The notes under the pieces: model-generated
Database searches by the model: none
Seen by the model: the letters and a program-made list of their open reading frames with translations, nothing else
Told to the model about the DNA's origin: nothing
Assembly (NCBI GenBank): GCA_016283575.1
Contig: JAEEND010000028.1
Span: 45,268-109,267, forward strand
DNA from: Lachnospiraceae bacterium
GTDB lineage: Bacteria > Bacillota > Clostridia > Lachnospirales > Lachnospiraceae
DNA length: 64,000 nt
Reading direction: 5' to 3'
Shown: positions 29,564 through 39,103 of the stretch, in pieces
Position numbering within the stretch: the stretch's first letter is position 1
Layout of the letters: each line of letters starts with the position of its first letter
Made by a program: the position numbers and the translations under genes

Positions 29564-31213
29564 ATGAATATACTTGTGATTATGTCCTTGATAGGGGGAC
29601 TGGGGTTATTCCTATACGGAATAAGAACCATGAGTGACAGCATCGAAGCTTTTGCCGGTGCACGTTTAAGAAATATACTGGAGCGACTTACCACCAACCG
29701 TTTTATGGGAATTCTGGTAGGTACATTGTTCACAGCCATAATTCAGTCATCTTCGGCATGTACTGTTATGGTTGTATCTTTCGTTAACTCAGGCCTTATG
29801 AATCTTTACCAGGCCGCGGGAGTTATCTTCGGTGCCAATATCGGTACCACAGTTACAGCATTGTTGGTTTCATTCAAATTGGAAAAGATCGCACCCATTA
29901 TTCTGTTCTTGGGCGTTGCGACAGTTATGTTTGCCAAGAACAACAATATAAAGAAGTTTGCTGAGATCATCATCGGTTTCGGAATTCTCTTCATGGGTCT
30001 TTCTTCCATGTCGGGAGCTATGGGAACCATTAAGGAATCACAGGCTGTTCTTGATATTTTTGCATCTTTAAAGAGTCCTTTACTTGCAGTTCTTTTAGGA
30101 CTCGTGATCACATCCATTGTGCAGAGTTCATCGGTAGTTGTATCAATCATGGTACTCCTTGCCAACCAGGGACTCATGGGACTTGAGATGTGTATGTATA
30201 TAACACTCGGTGCCAATATCGGTGCATGTACTTCCGCTGTACTTGCTTCTTTAAACGGTAAGAAGGACGCAAAACGTGCAGCTGCGATCCATCTGGTATT
30301 CAATATAATCGGTACCATTCTTATGTATGTGCTCTTTGCTTTTGATGTTGAGGGATTTGTAAATGTCATGACCAAGATAGCAGGTTCCGATGCGGGCCGT
30401 ATCGTTGCTATGTCCCACCTGTTCATTAAGGTCATTCAGGTTATCATCATGACACCCTTCATTACACCCATTGTTAACCTTGTTAAGGTTATCATTCCCG
30501 GTGAAGAAGAGAAGATCGGATACAGAGAGAGTTACCAGCTTAAATATATCGGTAACAAAGTGGTATTCAATCCCGCTACAGCAGTTGTTGAAGTTATCAA
30601 CGAAATGGATCGTATGGCTTCTCTTGCGGGAGAAAACCTCAACAGAGCCATGAACGCCCTCATTACTCTTGATGAAGATGATATCAACGAAGTATATGAA
30701 GTTGAAAAGAATATAAATTATCTTAATCATCAGATTACCAATTATCTTGTAAAGATAAACCAGAGTACACTGCCGATCGAAGACTTAAAGTCCATTGGCG
30801 GACTCTTCCATGTAGTAAATGATATCGAGCGAATCGGTGACCATGCCGAGAATATTGCTGATGCCGCAAGACAGAGAGTTGAAACCGGCGTTACGATTTC
30901 CAAGGAAGCACAGTCAGAGCTTGGAGAAATGCTTGATATGGTCAATGAGATCTACAGACTTTCGACAGAAATGTTTGTATCCGGTTCCGATAAGAATCTT
31001 CAGCGTATCAAGGATCTTGAAGATCGCATCGATGATGAAGAAAGACGTCTCCAGAAGAACCATGTAGACAGACTTACAAGAAGCGAATGTACTCCCGAAG
31101 CCGGCATGATCTTCTCGGATATCGTATCAGGTTTAGAGAGAGTGGCAGACCACTCCACCAACATAGCTTTCTCGGTATTACCTGAAAATTCACAGCCTGC
31201 AACGGCGGACTGA
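29564..31213 (+). CDS. Na/Pi cotransporter family protein with C-terminal PhoU-like domain
   Basis: GGLGLFLYGIRTMSDSIEAFAGARLRNILERLTTNR, IQSSSACTVMVV, VQSSSVVVSIMV duplicated QSSS motifs. Confidence 0.93.
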   Translation: MNILVIMSLIGGLGLFLYGIRTMSDSIEAFAGARLRNILERLTTNRFMGILVGTLFTAIIQSSSACTVMVVSFVNSGLMNLYQAAGVIFGANIGTTVTALLVSFKLEKIAPIILFLGVATVMFAKNNNIKKFAEIIIGFGILFMGLSSMSGAMGTIKESQAVLDIFASLKSPLLAVLLGLVITSIVQSSSVVVSIMVLLANQGLMGLEMCMYITLGANIGACTSAVLASLNGKKDAKRAAAIHLVFNIIGTILMYVLFAFDVEGFVNVMTKIAGSDAGRIVAMSHLFIKVIQVIIMTPFITPIVNLVKVIIPGEEEKIGYRESYQLKYIGNKVVFNPATAVVEVINEMDRMASLAGENLNRAMNALITLDEDDINEVYEVEKNINYLNHQITNYLVKINQSTLPIEDLKSIGGLFHVVNDIERIGDHAENIADAARQRVETGVTISKEAQSELGEMLDMVNEIYRLSTEMFVSGSDKNLQRIKDLEDRIDDEERRLQKNHVDRLTRSECTPEAGMIFSDIVSGLERVADHSTNIAFSVLPENSQPATAD

Positions 31214-31233
31214 TATAAGTAAAAGGTGTAAAA

Positions 31234-31893
31234 ATGATAAAGAGATTAGTAGTATTATTGGGTGCGGTTTTACTTGTTACACTTCAGGGCTGCGGCGGTA
31301 ACGCAGAGATCCTTAATAAGCTTACGGGTACCTTTGAATATGAAGAAGATTTTACCGATGAAGTCATGGATTTCATAGCCGTGACAGATGGTGATGATGT
31401 TAATATTTCTACCGGTGATCTCGAATTCACTTTGACGGGAACACTGAGTATTACTGAAGATGGTTTATTTTCTTTTTCCTATGATTCGGATGACATAAAG
31501 AAGTGGATGGAAACAGCCAGGTCAGAAGAAAGCGATCTTCTTGAAGCTTACATCGAAGGACTTGAAGAAAAGATCGCAACCGGTATGAACATGTCCATTG
31601 ATGATTTCAAGAATAAATACGAGGCAGTGGATTATTCTGAACTTTATGAAAAGATTTACGGAGAGACCTTTGATTCAGTCTTAGACAGACAGTTTGATGA
31701 ATTGGAGGATAATCTTATCGAAGCGGTTGAATCCATGAAGGATTCAGGAAGTGTTAATGCAGGAAGAAAAGAAATAAGATTTATAAGTGACATTAAGGAT
31801 GGAGCTTTCTTAGCTTCCTACGATGAAGAAAATGATACCGTCACATTAAATCCCGATACCGAGCAGGAAATAATATTAAATCGGGTAAAATAA
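31234..31893 (+). CDS. Uncharacterised lipoprotein
   Basis: Signal/lipobox MIKRLVVLLGAVLLVTLQGCGG; no recognisable domain. Confidence 0.7.
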   Translation: MIKRLVVLLGAVLLVTLQGCGGNAEILNKLTGTFEYEEDFTDEVMDFIAVTDGDDVNISTGDLEFTLTGTLSITEDGLFSFSYDSDDIKKWMETARSEESDLLEAYIEGLEEKIATGMNMSIDDFKNKYEAVDYSELYEKIYGETFDSVLDRQFDELEDNLIEAVESMKDSGSVNAGRKEIRFISDIKDGAFLASYDEENDTVTLNPDTEQEIILNRVK

Positions 31894-31908
31894 TTGAATT
31901 TAGTTATA

Positions 31909-31936
31909 TAAAGCCGGAGAGTGTTCTCCGGCTTTA
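31909..31936. terminator. Terminator hairpin between convergent genes
   Basis: TAAAGCCGGAGA-GTGT-TCTCCGGCTTTA, 12-bp stem. Confidence 0.85.
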
Positions 31937-31955
31937 TTATATTCTTAGGATCAAT

Positions 31956-33695
31956 TTATCTTGCTGTAAGAAGTTCGTAATAGAATCCTTTTCTGTTTAT
32001 GAGTTCTGTATGGTTACCCATTTCTATAATATTTCCGCCCTTCATGACTAAGATCAGATCCGCATTTCTGATAGTTGAAAGCCGGTGGGCAACGATAAAG
32101 CTTGTACGTCCCTTCATGAGGGTTTCAAAGGCTTCCGTGATCTTTATTTCCGTTCTTGTATCGATTGAAGAAGTAGCTTCATCGAGTATCAGAATGGGAG
32201 GTATGTTCAGCATAAGTCTTGCTATGCAGAGTAACTGTTTCTGCCCCTGAGAAATATTTTCGCCGTCTGCTGCAAGCTGGGTTTCGTATCCGTTTTCAAG
32301 TCTCATGATAAAGCTGTGAGCATGAGCTTTTTTGGCAGCTTCCATCACTTCTTCAAGGGTCGCATCCGGGTTTCCATAGCGGATATTATCAAGAACGGAA
32401 GCTTCTTTTAACCAGGTATCCTGAAGCACCATACCGATGTTTTTACGGAGTATCGATTTGGGAATCCGTGTTGTTGCATTATTATCTATGTAAATATCAC
32501 CTTTGTCTGGATCATAAAAACGCATTAAGAGATTAATGAAGGTAGTCTTACCGCAGCCTGTGGGCCCGACAATGGCGATATGATCGCCTTTCTTAACTGA
32601 AAAAGTAATGTCTACTAAAAGCTTTTTGTTCTTATCATAGCTGAAGCTTAAATCCTTTACGTCCACATTTCCTTCAAATGATTCAAGTTTAAAGCTTTCT
32701 TCATCGCCGTCGGCTCTGTTTTCTTTATCTAAGAATTCAAATATTCTTGCGGAAGAAGCAACGGCATTCTGGAATTCGGCAAATACTCCGGAAATTTCAT
32801 TAAAGGGCTTGGTATATTGATTGGCATAGCTTAAGAAGCAGGATAGAGTACCGATGGTGATACGTCCCTGTATACCCAGGATCCCGCCTAAAATACCTAC
32901 TCCCGCATATACAAGATTGTTTACGAATCTTGTCACCGGATTGGTGGTGGAGCTATAGAAGAGAGCCTTTAAATTGGCTTTTGAATAGCTTTTGTTTTTA
33001 TCCTTAAATTCATCAAATACCGCATCTTCACTGTTAAAGGCTTTTACAACTCTGACACCCTTAACATTTTCATTGATATATGTTGTGAGCTTTCCTTGGA
33101 GGTCAGCCTGCTTTTTAAAATATGTAAAGGTTCTTTTTGAAATAAAGGATGCGGCAAAGAGGGAAACAGGAGTCAGGATTATTACCAGTATCGCGATCAT
33201 TAAGTTAATGCGTACCATGAATACGAGAGTTGCAAGGATTGTTAAGACTCCTGTGAAGACCTGCGAAAATCCCAGCAGTAATCCGTCGGAAAGTCTTTCC
33301 ACATCGGAAATGAGTCTTGTGAGTATATCGCCCTGTCCCATGGAATCAATGGTCGATACGGGAACTGAGTGGATCTTGTTAAATAAGCTGATGCGTAAAT
33401 CTTTAACGGTTTTGATGGCTACTTTATTATTAATGCTTGTCATGATATAGCCGGAGAGAGCATTTACTATTATCATCACGGTAAAAGAAAGAAGTATTTC
33501 TTTTATGGCGGTAAATGAAACTTTTTCGGCCCCTATCATCTCATCAATGGCGCGGCCTATGAGAACCGGCATGTAGAGACTTGAAAATACATTAAGAGAA
33601 GCCATGATAAGTGAAAGGATCACCCATGGTATGCTTGGCTTAATGAGTTTAAATATTCTTATGTAAGTTGACTTATTAACATTACCTGATTTCAT
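31956..33695 (-). CDS. ABC exporter (ATP-binding/permease) subunit, heterodimer partner B
   Basis: Walker A GPTGCGKT, variant signature ISQGQ, Walker B LILDEATSSID, H-loop AHRLSTI; start MKSGNVNK at 33695. Confidence 0.92.
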   Translation of the reverse strand: MKSGNVNKSTYIRIFKLIKPSIPWVILSLIMASLNVFSSLYMPVLIGRAIDEMIGAEKVSFTAIKEILLSFTVMIIVNALSGYIMTSINNKVAIKTVKDLRISLFNKIHSVPVSTIDSMGQGDILTRLISDVERLSDGLLLGFSQVFTGVLTILATLVFMVRINLMIAILVIILTPVSLFAASFISKRTFTYFKKQADLQGKLTTYINENVKGVRVVKAFNSEDAVFDEFKDKNKSYSKANLKALFYSSTTNPVTRFVNNLVYAGVGILGGILGIQGRITIGTLSCFLSYANQYTKPFNEISGVFAEFQNAVASSARIFEFLDKENRADGDEESFKLESFEGNVDVKDLSFSYDKNKKLLVDITFSVKKGDHIAIVGPTGCGKTTFINLLMRFYDPDKGDIYIDNNATTRIPKSILRKNIGMVLQDTWLKEASVLDNIRYGNPDATLEEVMEAAKKAHAHSFIMRLENGYETQLAADGENISQGQKQLLCIARLMLNIPPILILDEATSSIDTRTEIKITEAFETLMKGRTSFIVAHRLSTIRNADLILVMKGGNIIEMGNHTELINRKGFYYELLTAR

Positions 33696-33700
33696 GATCT

Positions 33701-35425
33701 TCACTCCGTAAAGGCTTTTTGTGAATTGTAGATTTCTTTGTAAATCGCGCATGTATCAAGGAGCTTTTCGTGAGTATCAAAACCTGCGATATCGCCGTCA
33801 TCAAGGACCATAATGCGATCCGCATCCATTATCGAGTTAATGCGCTGGGCTATTATTATGGTGGTTAAGTTTTTTAAAGTCTTTATGCCTTTTCTGAGTC
33901 TTGAATCCGTTGCATAATCAAGAGCACTGGATGAATCATCAAGAATAAGAATGGGGGCTTTTTTAACAAGAGCTCTTGCTATGCATACACGCTGCTTTTG
34001 CCCGCCCGAAAGATTGGCGCCGCCTTCAAGTATCGGCATATCAAGGCCCTGTCCCTTGTCTTCGACAAATTCCGCGCACTGCGACAATCTAACCGCATTA
34101 AGCAATTCTTCGTCAGTAGCATCGGGATCTGCAAGCTTTAAGTTTTCTTTTAAAGTACCCGAAAAAAGCTGAGCTTTCTGGGGAACATAGGAATATGAGT
34201 TTCTGAGCGATGAAAGAGTGAGTTCCTTAATATTTTTATTTTTATATTTGATCTCACCGCCCGTCACATCATAGAAACGCATGAGCAATGAAGCTATGGT
34301 TGATTTACCGGAACCGGTACCTCCGATGATACCGATGGTTTCGCCGGGCCTGATCACAAAATTCATGTTACTTATGAATGCTTCTTTTGATTCGGGATAG
34401 GAAAATGTTGCATTTTCAAAGCTTATGATTGACTCCGTATCAGGAAGTTCTTTTGCATCAATGGCACCTTCATCGGAAAGGGCGTTTTCGGTATCGAGCA
34501 TGTCACCGATCCTTCCTGCGGAAGCAAAGGCTTTATTGATGGTAATAAAGAGATTGGTAAGCTTAACAAGCTCAACCAGGATCTGGGACATGAAATTAAC
34601 AAGCGCATAAACCTGACCGCTTGTAAGATTCCCGGTATTAACAAGAATACTTCCACGGTAAATAAGCACCAGCATGCACACATTCACGATTATTACCGTT
34701 ATGGGATTTAATACGGCGGAAATGCGGGCCGTAAAGAGGGATGTGTTTGCAAAGAAAGTGTTATCATCGGAAAATTCTTCTTTTTCGCGAGCCTCCTGAT
34801 TAAAAGCTCTTACCACTCTGACGCCGGTAAGATTTTCACGGACATGGGATGTGAGAGTATCGAGGCTTCTCTGGATCTTCGCATAAAGAGGTATCGTGAT
34901 GATGGTTATCAATGAAACCGCAATAAATAAAAGAGGGATCAGCACCACAAAAATAAGAGCAGCCCTTACGTTTACGGTAAATGCCATGATCATTGCGCCG
35001 AAAACCACGAAAGGAGAGCGGAGCAAGAGTCTTAGTACCATATTTACTCCGTTCTGAACCTGATTTATATCATTGGTGATCCTTGTGATAAGTGAAGAAG
35101 AACCGAATCTGTCGATGTTTTCATAGGAGAAGTTGATGATTTTCTTAAATAAAGCATTTCTTACACTTTCAGCAAAAGAAACAGCTACCTTTGCCGCAAA
35201 ATATTGGGCGATGAGGGAACATACGAGACCCGTTATGCAGAAGGCGACTAAAATAAGGCCGTTTCTTTTTATGATATCGTAGTCTTTTAGCTTAATACCT
35301 TCATCGATGATCCCTGCCATTATAAGGGGCACGAATAATTCAAACAGAGCTTCCAGCATTTTAAAAAGGGGAGCGATTATACTTTGAAATCTGTAAGGTT
35401 TAAGAAAGACAGCAAGTTTTCTCAT
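33701..35425 (-). CDS. ABC exporter (ATP-binding/permease) subunit, heterodimer partner A
   Basis: Walker A GGTGSGKS, signature LSGGQ, Walker B LILDDSSSALD, variant switch AQRINSI. Confidence 0.92.
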   Translation of the reverse strand: MRKLAVFLKPYRFQSIIAPLFKMLEALFELFVPLIMAGIIDEGIKLKDYDIIKRNGLILVAFCITGLVCSLIAQYFAAKVAVSFAESVRNALFKKIINFSYENIDRFGSSSLITRITNDINQVQNGVNMVLRLLLRSPFVVFGAMIMAFTVNVRAALIFVVLIPLLFIAVSLITIITIPLYAKIQRSLDTLTSHVRENLTGVRVVRAFNQEAREKEEFSDDNTFFANTSLFTARISAVLNPITVIIVNVCMLVLIYRGSILVNTGNLTSGQVYALVNFMSQILVELVKLTNLFITINKAFASAGRIGDMLDTENALSDEGAIDAKELPDTESIISFENATFSYPESKEAFISNMNFVIRPGETIGIIGGTGSGKSTIASLLMRFYDVTGGEIKYKNKNIKELTLSSLRNSYSYVPQKAQLFSGTLKENLKLADPDATDEELLNAVRLSQCAEFVEDKGQGLDMPILEGGANLSGGQKQRVCIARALVKKAPILILDDSSSALDYATDSRLRKGIKTLKNLTTIIIAQRINSIMDADRIMVLDDGDIAGFDTHEKLLDTCAIYKEIYNSQKAFTE

Positions 35426-35494
35426 TAATTTCTCCTAAATTTACTTTATGTAAAATTATATCTTATAAACAGTAGTTTTTAAACCGAAAATTCC

Positions 35495-35523
35495 TTTACT
35501 ATAAAAACAAAAAAACGTATAAT
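35495..35523 (+). promoter_or_regulatory. putative promoter of apt
   Basis: TTTACT - 17 nt - TATAAT. Confidence 0.45.
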
Positions 35524-35575
35524 GATTTTCGTATTTATTTGTACACTAAGTTTATTTTTTTGAATGGAGTATGGT

Positions 35576-36100
35576 ATGAAAGAACTTAAAGACTATGTAA
35601 GAAGTATCCCTGATTTTCCCGAACCCGGTATTATTTTCAGAGATATAACCAGCGTTCTTCAGGACGCTGAAGGTTTGCATCTTGCAATCGATACAATGGA
35701 AAATCTCATAAAGGATCTTGATTATGATGTGGTTGTGGGTCCCGAATCCAGAGGTTTTATCTTCGGAACTCCCATCGCTTATAATAACAGAAAGCCCTTT
35801 GTGTTAATAAGAAAGAAGGGTAAGCTTCCCTGCGAAACCGTATCCATCGACTATGATCTTGAATACGGCAAAGCTACCATTGAAATGCACAAGGATTCCA
35901 TTAAGCCCGGACAGAAGGTTCTTATTATCGACGACCTTATTGCAACAGGCGGAACCACGGAAGCAATGGTTAAACTGATAGAAAGTCTTGGAGGAAAGGT
36001 TGTGGGCGTATGCGTTCTTATGGAACTTGCAGGTCTTAAGGGACGCGAGCGTTTAGGTTCAACACCTCTCTTCTCAGCTATTACTTACGAAGGAAAGTAG
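35576..36100 (+). CDS. apt: Adenine phosphoribosyltransferase
   Basis: IPDFPEPGIIFRDITSVLQD, VLIIDDLIATGGTTEAMVKL; GGAG RBS supports the internal ATG at 35576. Confidence 0.95.
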   Translation: MKELKDYVRSIPDFPEPGIIFRDITSVLQDAEGLHLAIDTMENLIKDLDYDVVVGPESRGFIFGTPIAYNNRKPFVLIRKKGKLPCETVSIDYDLEYGKATIEMHKDSIKPGQKVLIIDDLIATGGTTEAMVKLIESLGGKVVGVCVLMELAGLKGRERLGSTPLFSAITYEGK

Positions 36101-36109
36101 GATAGGGCA

Positions 36110-38464
36110 TTGTCGGACAAAAAGGATGAAAACAATAAATTTAATATTGTAAATCCCGAGGAAGATGAATTCGAATTTAAATTTGACGACGGTCATATCG
36201 AAGCCATCGGAGAATTTATAAGTCCTGATGAACTGTTTCAGGACCTTATTCGTCGTGTGCGAAAATACCATCCTTCCGACGATATTTCACTTATAGAAAA
36301 GGCATACAGAGTTGCCGATGAAGCTCATCACGGACAGGTACGTAAGTCCGGTGAACCATATATCATCCACCCTCTGTATGTGGCAATTATCTTAGCAGAC
36401 CTTGAACTTGATAAAGAAACCATTGTTGCAGGTATTCTGCATGACGTGGTGGAAGATACCATTTTTACAAAAGAAGAGATCGAAGAAGAATTCGGACCCG
36501 ACGTAGCGCTCCTTGTTGACGGTGTAACCAAGTTAAAACAGTTCCAGATCAACGATGACCACGTATCCAAATTCTCCGGCGACAAGGACAAAGTCGAACT
36601 TCAGGCAGAGAACTTAAGAAAAATGTTCCTTGCCATGGCAAAGGATATAAGAGTTATCCTTATAAAGCTTGCGGACCGACTTCATAACATGCGTACTCTC
36701 GGCCATATGCCGGAAGAAAAGCAGCAGAGGATCGCCCGTGAAACTCTTGATATTTATTGTCCTATTGCTGACAGGCTCGGTATTTCCAAGATCAAGGTTG
36801 AGCTTGATGACTTATCATTTAAATATTTAAAGCCTGCAGAATTCCAGAATCTAAAGAAACTCATTGCCATCAGAAAATCTGAGCGTGAACGTTATATTCA
36901 GGGAATAGTTGCGGAAGTTGACGCACATATCAAAGAAGCGGGCATCAAAGCCAAGATCGACGGGCGTGTTAAGCATTTTTATTCCATTTATAAGAAGATG
37001 GTCAATCAGAACAAGTCCATCGACCAGATCTATGATCTGTTTGCGGTAAGGATCATTGTTGACTCCGTGAGAGACTGTTATGCGGCTCTCGGTGTCATCC
37101 ATGAAATATATAAACCCATTCCCGGACGATTCAAGGATTATATTGCAATGCCTAAGCCCAATATGTATCAGTCATTGCATACCACCCTTATCGGTTCTTC
37201 GGGACAGCCCTTTGAAATTCAGATCCGTACGGAAGAAATGCATCGTGCCGCAGAATTCGGTATCGCCGCTCACTGGAAATACAAGGACAGTGCCGACGGC
37301 AAGCAGGTTCCGGAGCAGGAAGCCGAGAAATTCGCGTGGCTCAGAAGGATCCTTGAATGGCAGAATGACTTGTCGGATAATAAGGAATTCATGGATGTGT
37401 TAAAGAGCGACCTGGATCTTTTCTCCGACAGCGTTTATTGCTTCACACCTACAGGTGATGTCAAGAATCTTCCTGCCGGAAGCACACCAATAGATTTTGC
37501 CTACAGCATTCACTCCGCGGTAGGTAACAAAATGATCGGCGCCAGAGTTAACGGCCAGCTCGTTACCATCGATTATGAAATAAAGAACGGTGACAGAGTA
37601 GAGATCGTAACCAGCCAGAACTCCAAGGGTCCCAGCCGTGACTGGCTTAATATCGTTAAGTCCAACCAGGCAAAGACCAAGATCACACAGTGGTTTAAAG
37701 CCGAATATAAAGAAGAGAATATCAGCCGCGGTAAGGATGCATTTATCAATTACTGTAAGTCACGTTCCATCGGCTTAACCGATATATTGATACCAAAGTA
37801 TCAGGAAGCTATTCTTCGTAAATTCGGATTTAATGACTGGGATGCGGTTCTTGCGGCCATCGGCCACGGCGGCGTAAAAGAAGGTCAGATCATCGGCAAG
37901 ATGGTGGAAATGTATGAAGCTGACAAGAAAGCTTCCATGACTGATGCCGAGATCGAAGCCATGGTTAATGAAGAAGGACGGACCATCCGTCCGAGACGTG
38001 AAGGCTCCGGAAACGGTATTGTTGTTAAGGGTATTCATGATGTGGCAGTGCGCTTCTCAAAATGCTGTTCACCAGTACCGGGTGATGAGATCGTGGGCTT
38101 TGTAACAAGAGGCCGTGGTATTTCCATTCACAGAACGGACTGTATCAATGTGGTATCTCTTCCCGAAATGGACAGAGTGCGCTTAATAGAAGCAGAGTGG
38201 CAACCGGAAGAAATCTCCAACGAGAAATACCCTGCGGAATTCAGAATCTATGCCACCAACCGTACAGGTCTTCTTGCTGATGTTTCAAAGGCTTTGACGG
38301 AAAAGAATATCAGTATTATTTCTTTAAATACCAAGGTAAATAAGCAGAACTTAGCTACCATGAATATTTCGATCGAGATCGAAAGCAGAGAAGCTCTTGC
38401 CCGTATTGTTGAAAAGCTTCGAAGCATTGAAAGCGTAGTTGATATCGAAAGAACAAGAGGATAA
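36110..38464 (+). CDS. relA: RelA/SpoT family (p)ppGpp synthetase/hydrolase
   Basis: HD domain (HGQVRKSGEPYIIHPLYVAIILADLELDKETIVAGILHDVVEDT), synthetase domain, TGS (CFTPTGDVKNLPAGSTPIDFAYSIHSAVG), ACT; TTG start. Confidence 0.95.
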   Translation: MSDKKDENNKFNIVNPEEDEFEFKFDDGHIEAIGEFISPDELFQDLIRRVRKYHPSDDISLIEKAYRVADEAHHGQVRKSGEPYIIHPLYVAIILADLELDKETIVAGILHDVVEDTIFTKEEIEEEFGPDVALLVDGVTKLKQFQINDDHVSKFSGDKDKVELQAENLRKMFLAMAKDIRVILIKLADRLHNMRTLGHMPEEKQQRIARETLDIYCPIADRLGISKIKVELDDLSFKYLKPAEFQNLKKLIAIRKSERERYIQGIVAEVDAHIKEAGIKAKIDGRVKHFYSIYKKMVNQNKSIDQIYDLFAVRIIVDSVRDCYAALGVIHEIYKPIPGRFKDYIAMPKPNMYQSLHTTLIGSSGQPFEIQIRTEEMHRAAEFGIAAHWKYKDSADGKQVPEQEAEKFAWLRRILEWQNDLSDNKEFMDVLKSDLDLFSDSVYCFTPTGDVKNLPAGSTPIDFAYSIHSAVGNKMIGARVNGQLVTIDYEIKNGDRVEIVTSQNSKGPSRDWLNIVKSNQAKTKITQWFKAEYKEENISRGKDAFINYCKSRSIGLTDILIPKYQEAILRKFGFNDWDAVLAAIGHGGVKEGQIIGKMVEMYEADKKASMTDAEIEAMVNEEGRTIRPRREGSGNGIVVKGIHDVAVRFSKCCSPVPGDEIVGFVTRGRGISIHRTDCINVVSLPEMDRVRLIEAEWQPEEISNEKYPAEFRIYATNRTGLLADVSKALTEKNISIISLNTKVNKQNLATMNISIEIESREALARIVEKLRSIESVVDIERTRG

Positions 38465-38469
38465 TTACT

Positions 38470-39096
38470 TTGATAAAGATTGATAAAATGTGCCTCGGCA
38501 TGTTCAGTACCAATTGCTATATCGTGCATCGCGAAGAATCCGATGAGTGTCTTGTATTCGACCCTGCGGATTCCGGTAAATATATTTTCGATACATTAAA
38601 AGAAAAGGGCCTTAAAGTAGCGGGTATCTTTATTACCCACGGTCATTTCGATCATATTTACGGTGTTGATGAATTAAGAAATCTGTCAGGTGCCAAGGTT
38701 TATGCAGGCACTGAAGAAGAAAAGCTTTTATCGGACGAGAGCATGAACTGCTCCCTTCAGATGGGAAGAGTCGTTAAAGTGACTCCCGATATTTTCTTAC
38801 GTGACGGTGAAGAAACAGACCTTGCGGGCATAAAGGTTAAAACCCTTGAAACACCGGGACATACCATCGGTTCTGTTTCTTTTTATATCGAAGAAGCCGC
38901 CATATTGATAGTGGGAGATCTGATCTTTTTGGAAAGCGTGGGAAGAACGGATCTGCCCACCGGAAGCATGAAGACTCTTGTTAACAGCGCAAAAGAAAAG
39001 ATACTTACACTCCCCGATAAAACAAGAATCTACCCCGGCCACGGCGGTACCACTACAGTAGGAAATGAAAAGGATTATAATCCCTTTTTAAGTTAA
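38470..39096 (+). CDS. MBL-fold metallohydrolase (glyoxalase II-like)
   Basis: THGHFDHIYGVDEL, PGHTIGSVSF, YPGHGGTTTVGNEKDYNPF; TTG start. Confidence 0.92.
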   Translation: MIKIDKMCLGMFSTNCYIVHREESDECLVFDPADSGKYIFDTLKEKGLKVAGIFITHGHFDHIYGVDELRNLSGAKVYAGTEEEKLLSDESMNCSLQMGRVVKVTPDIFLRDGEETDLAGIKVKTLETPGHTIGSVSFYIEEAAILIVGDLIFLESVGRTDLPTGSMKTLVNSAKEKILTLPDKTRIYPGHGGTTTVGNEKDYNPFLS

Positions 39097-39103
39097 GAAA
39101 TAC

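Noticed and set aside
29806-30435. 209-aa antisense ORF within the Na/Pi cotransporter gene
   Set aside because: Mirror of a strong conserved plus-strand CDS; no recognisable domain or RBS context
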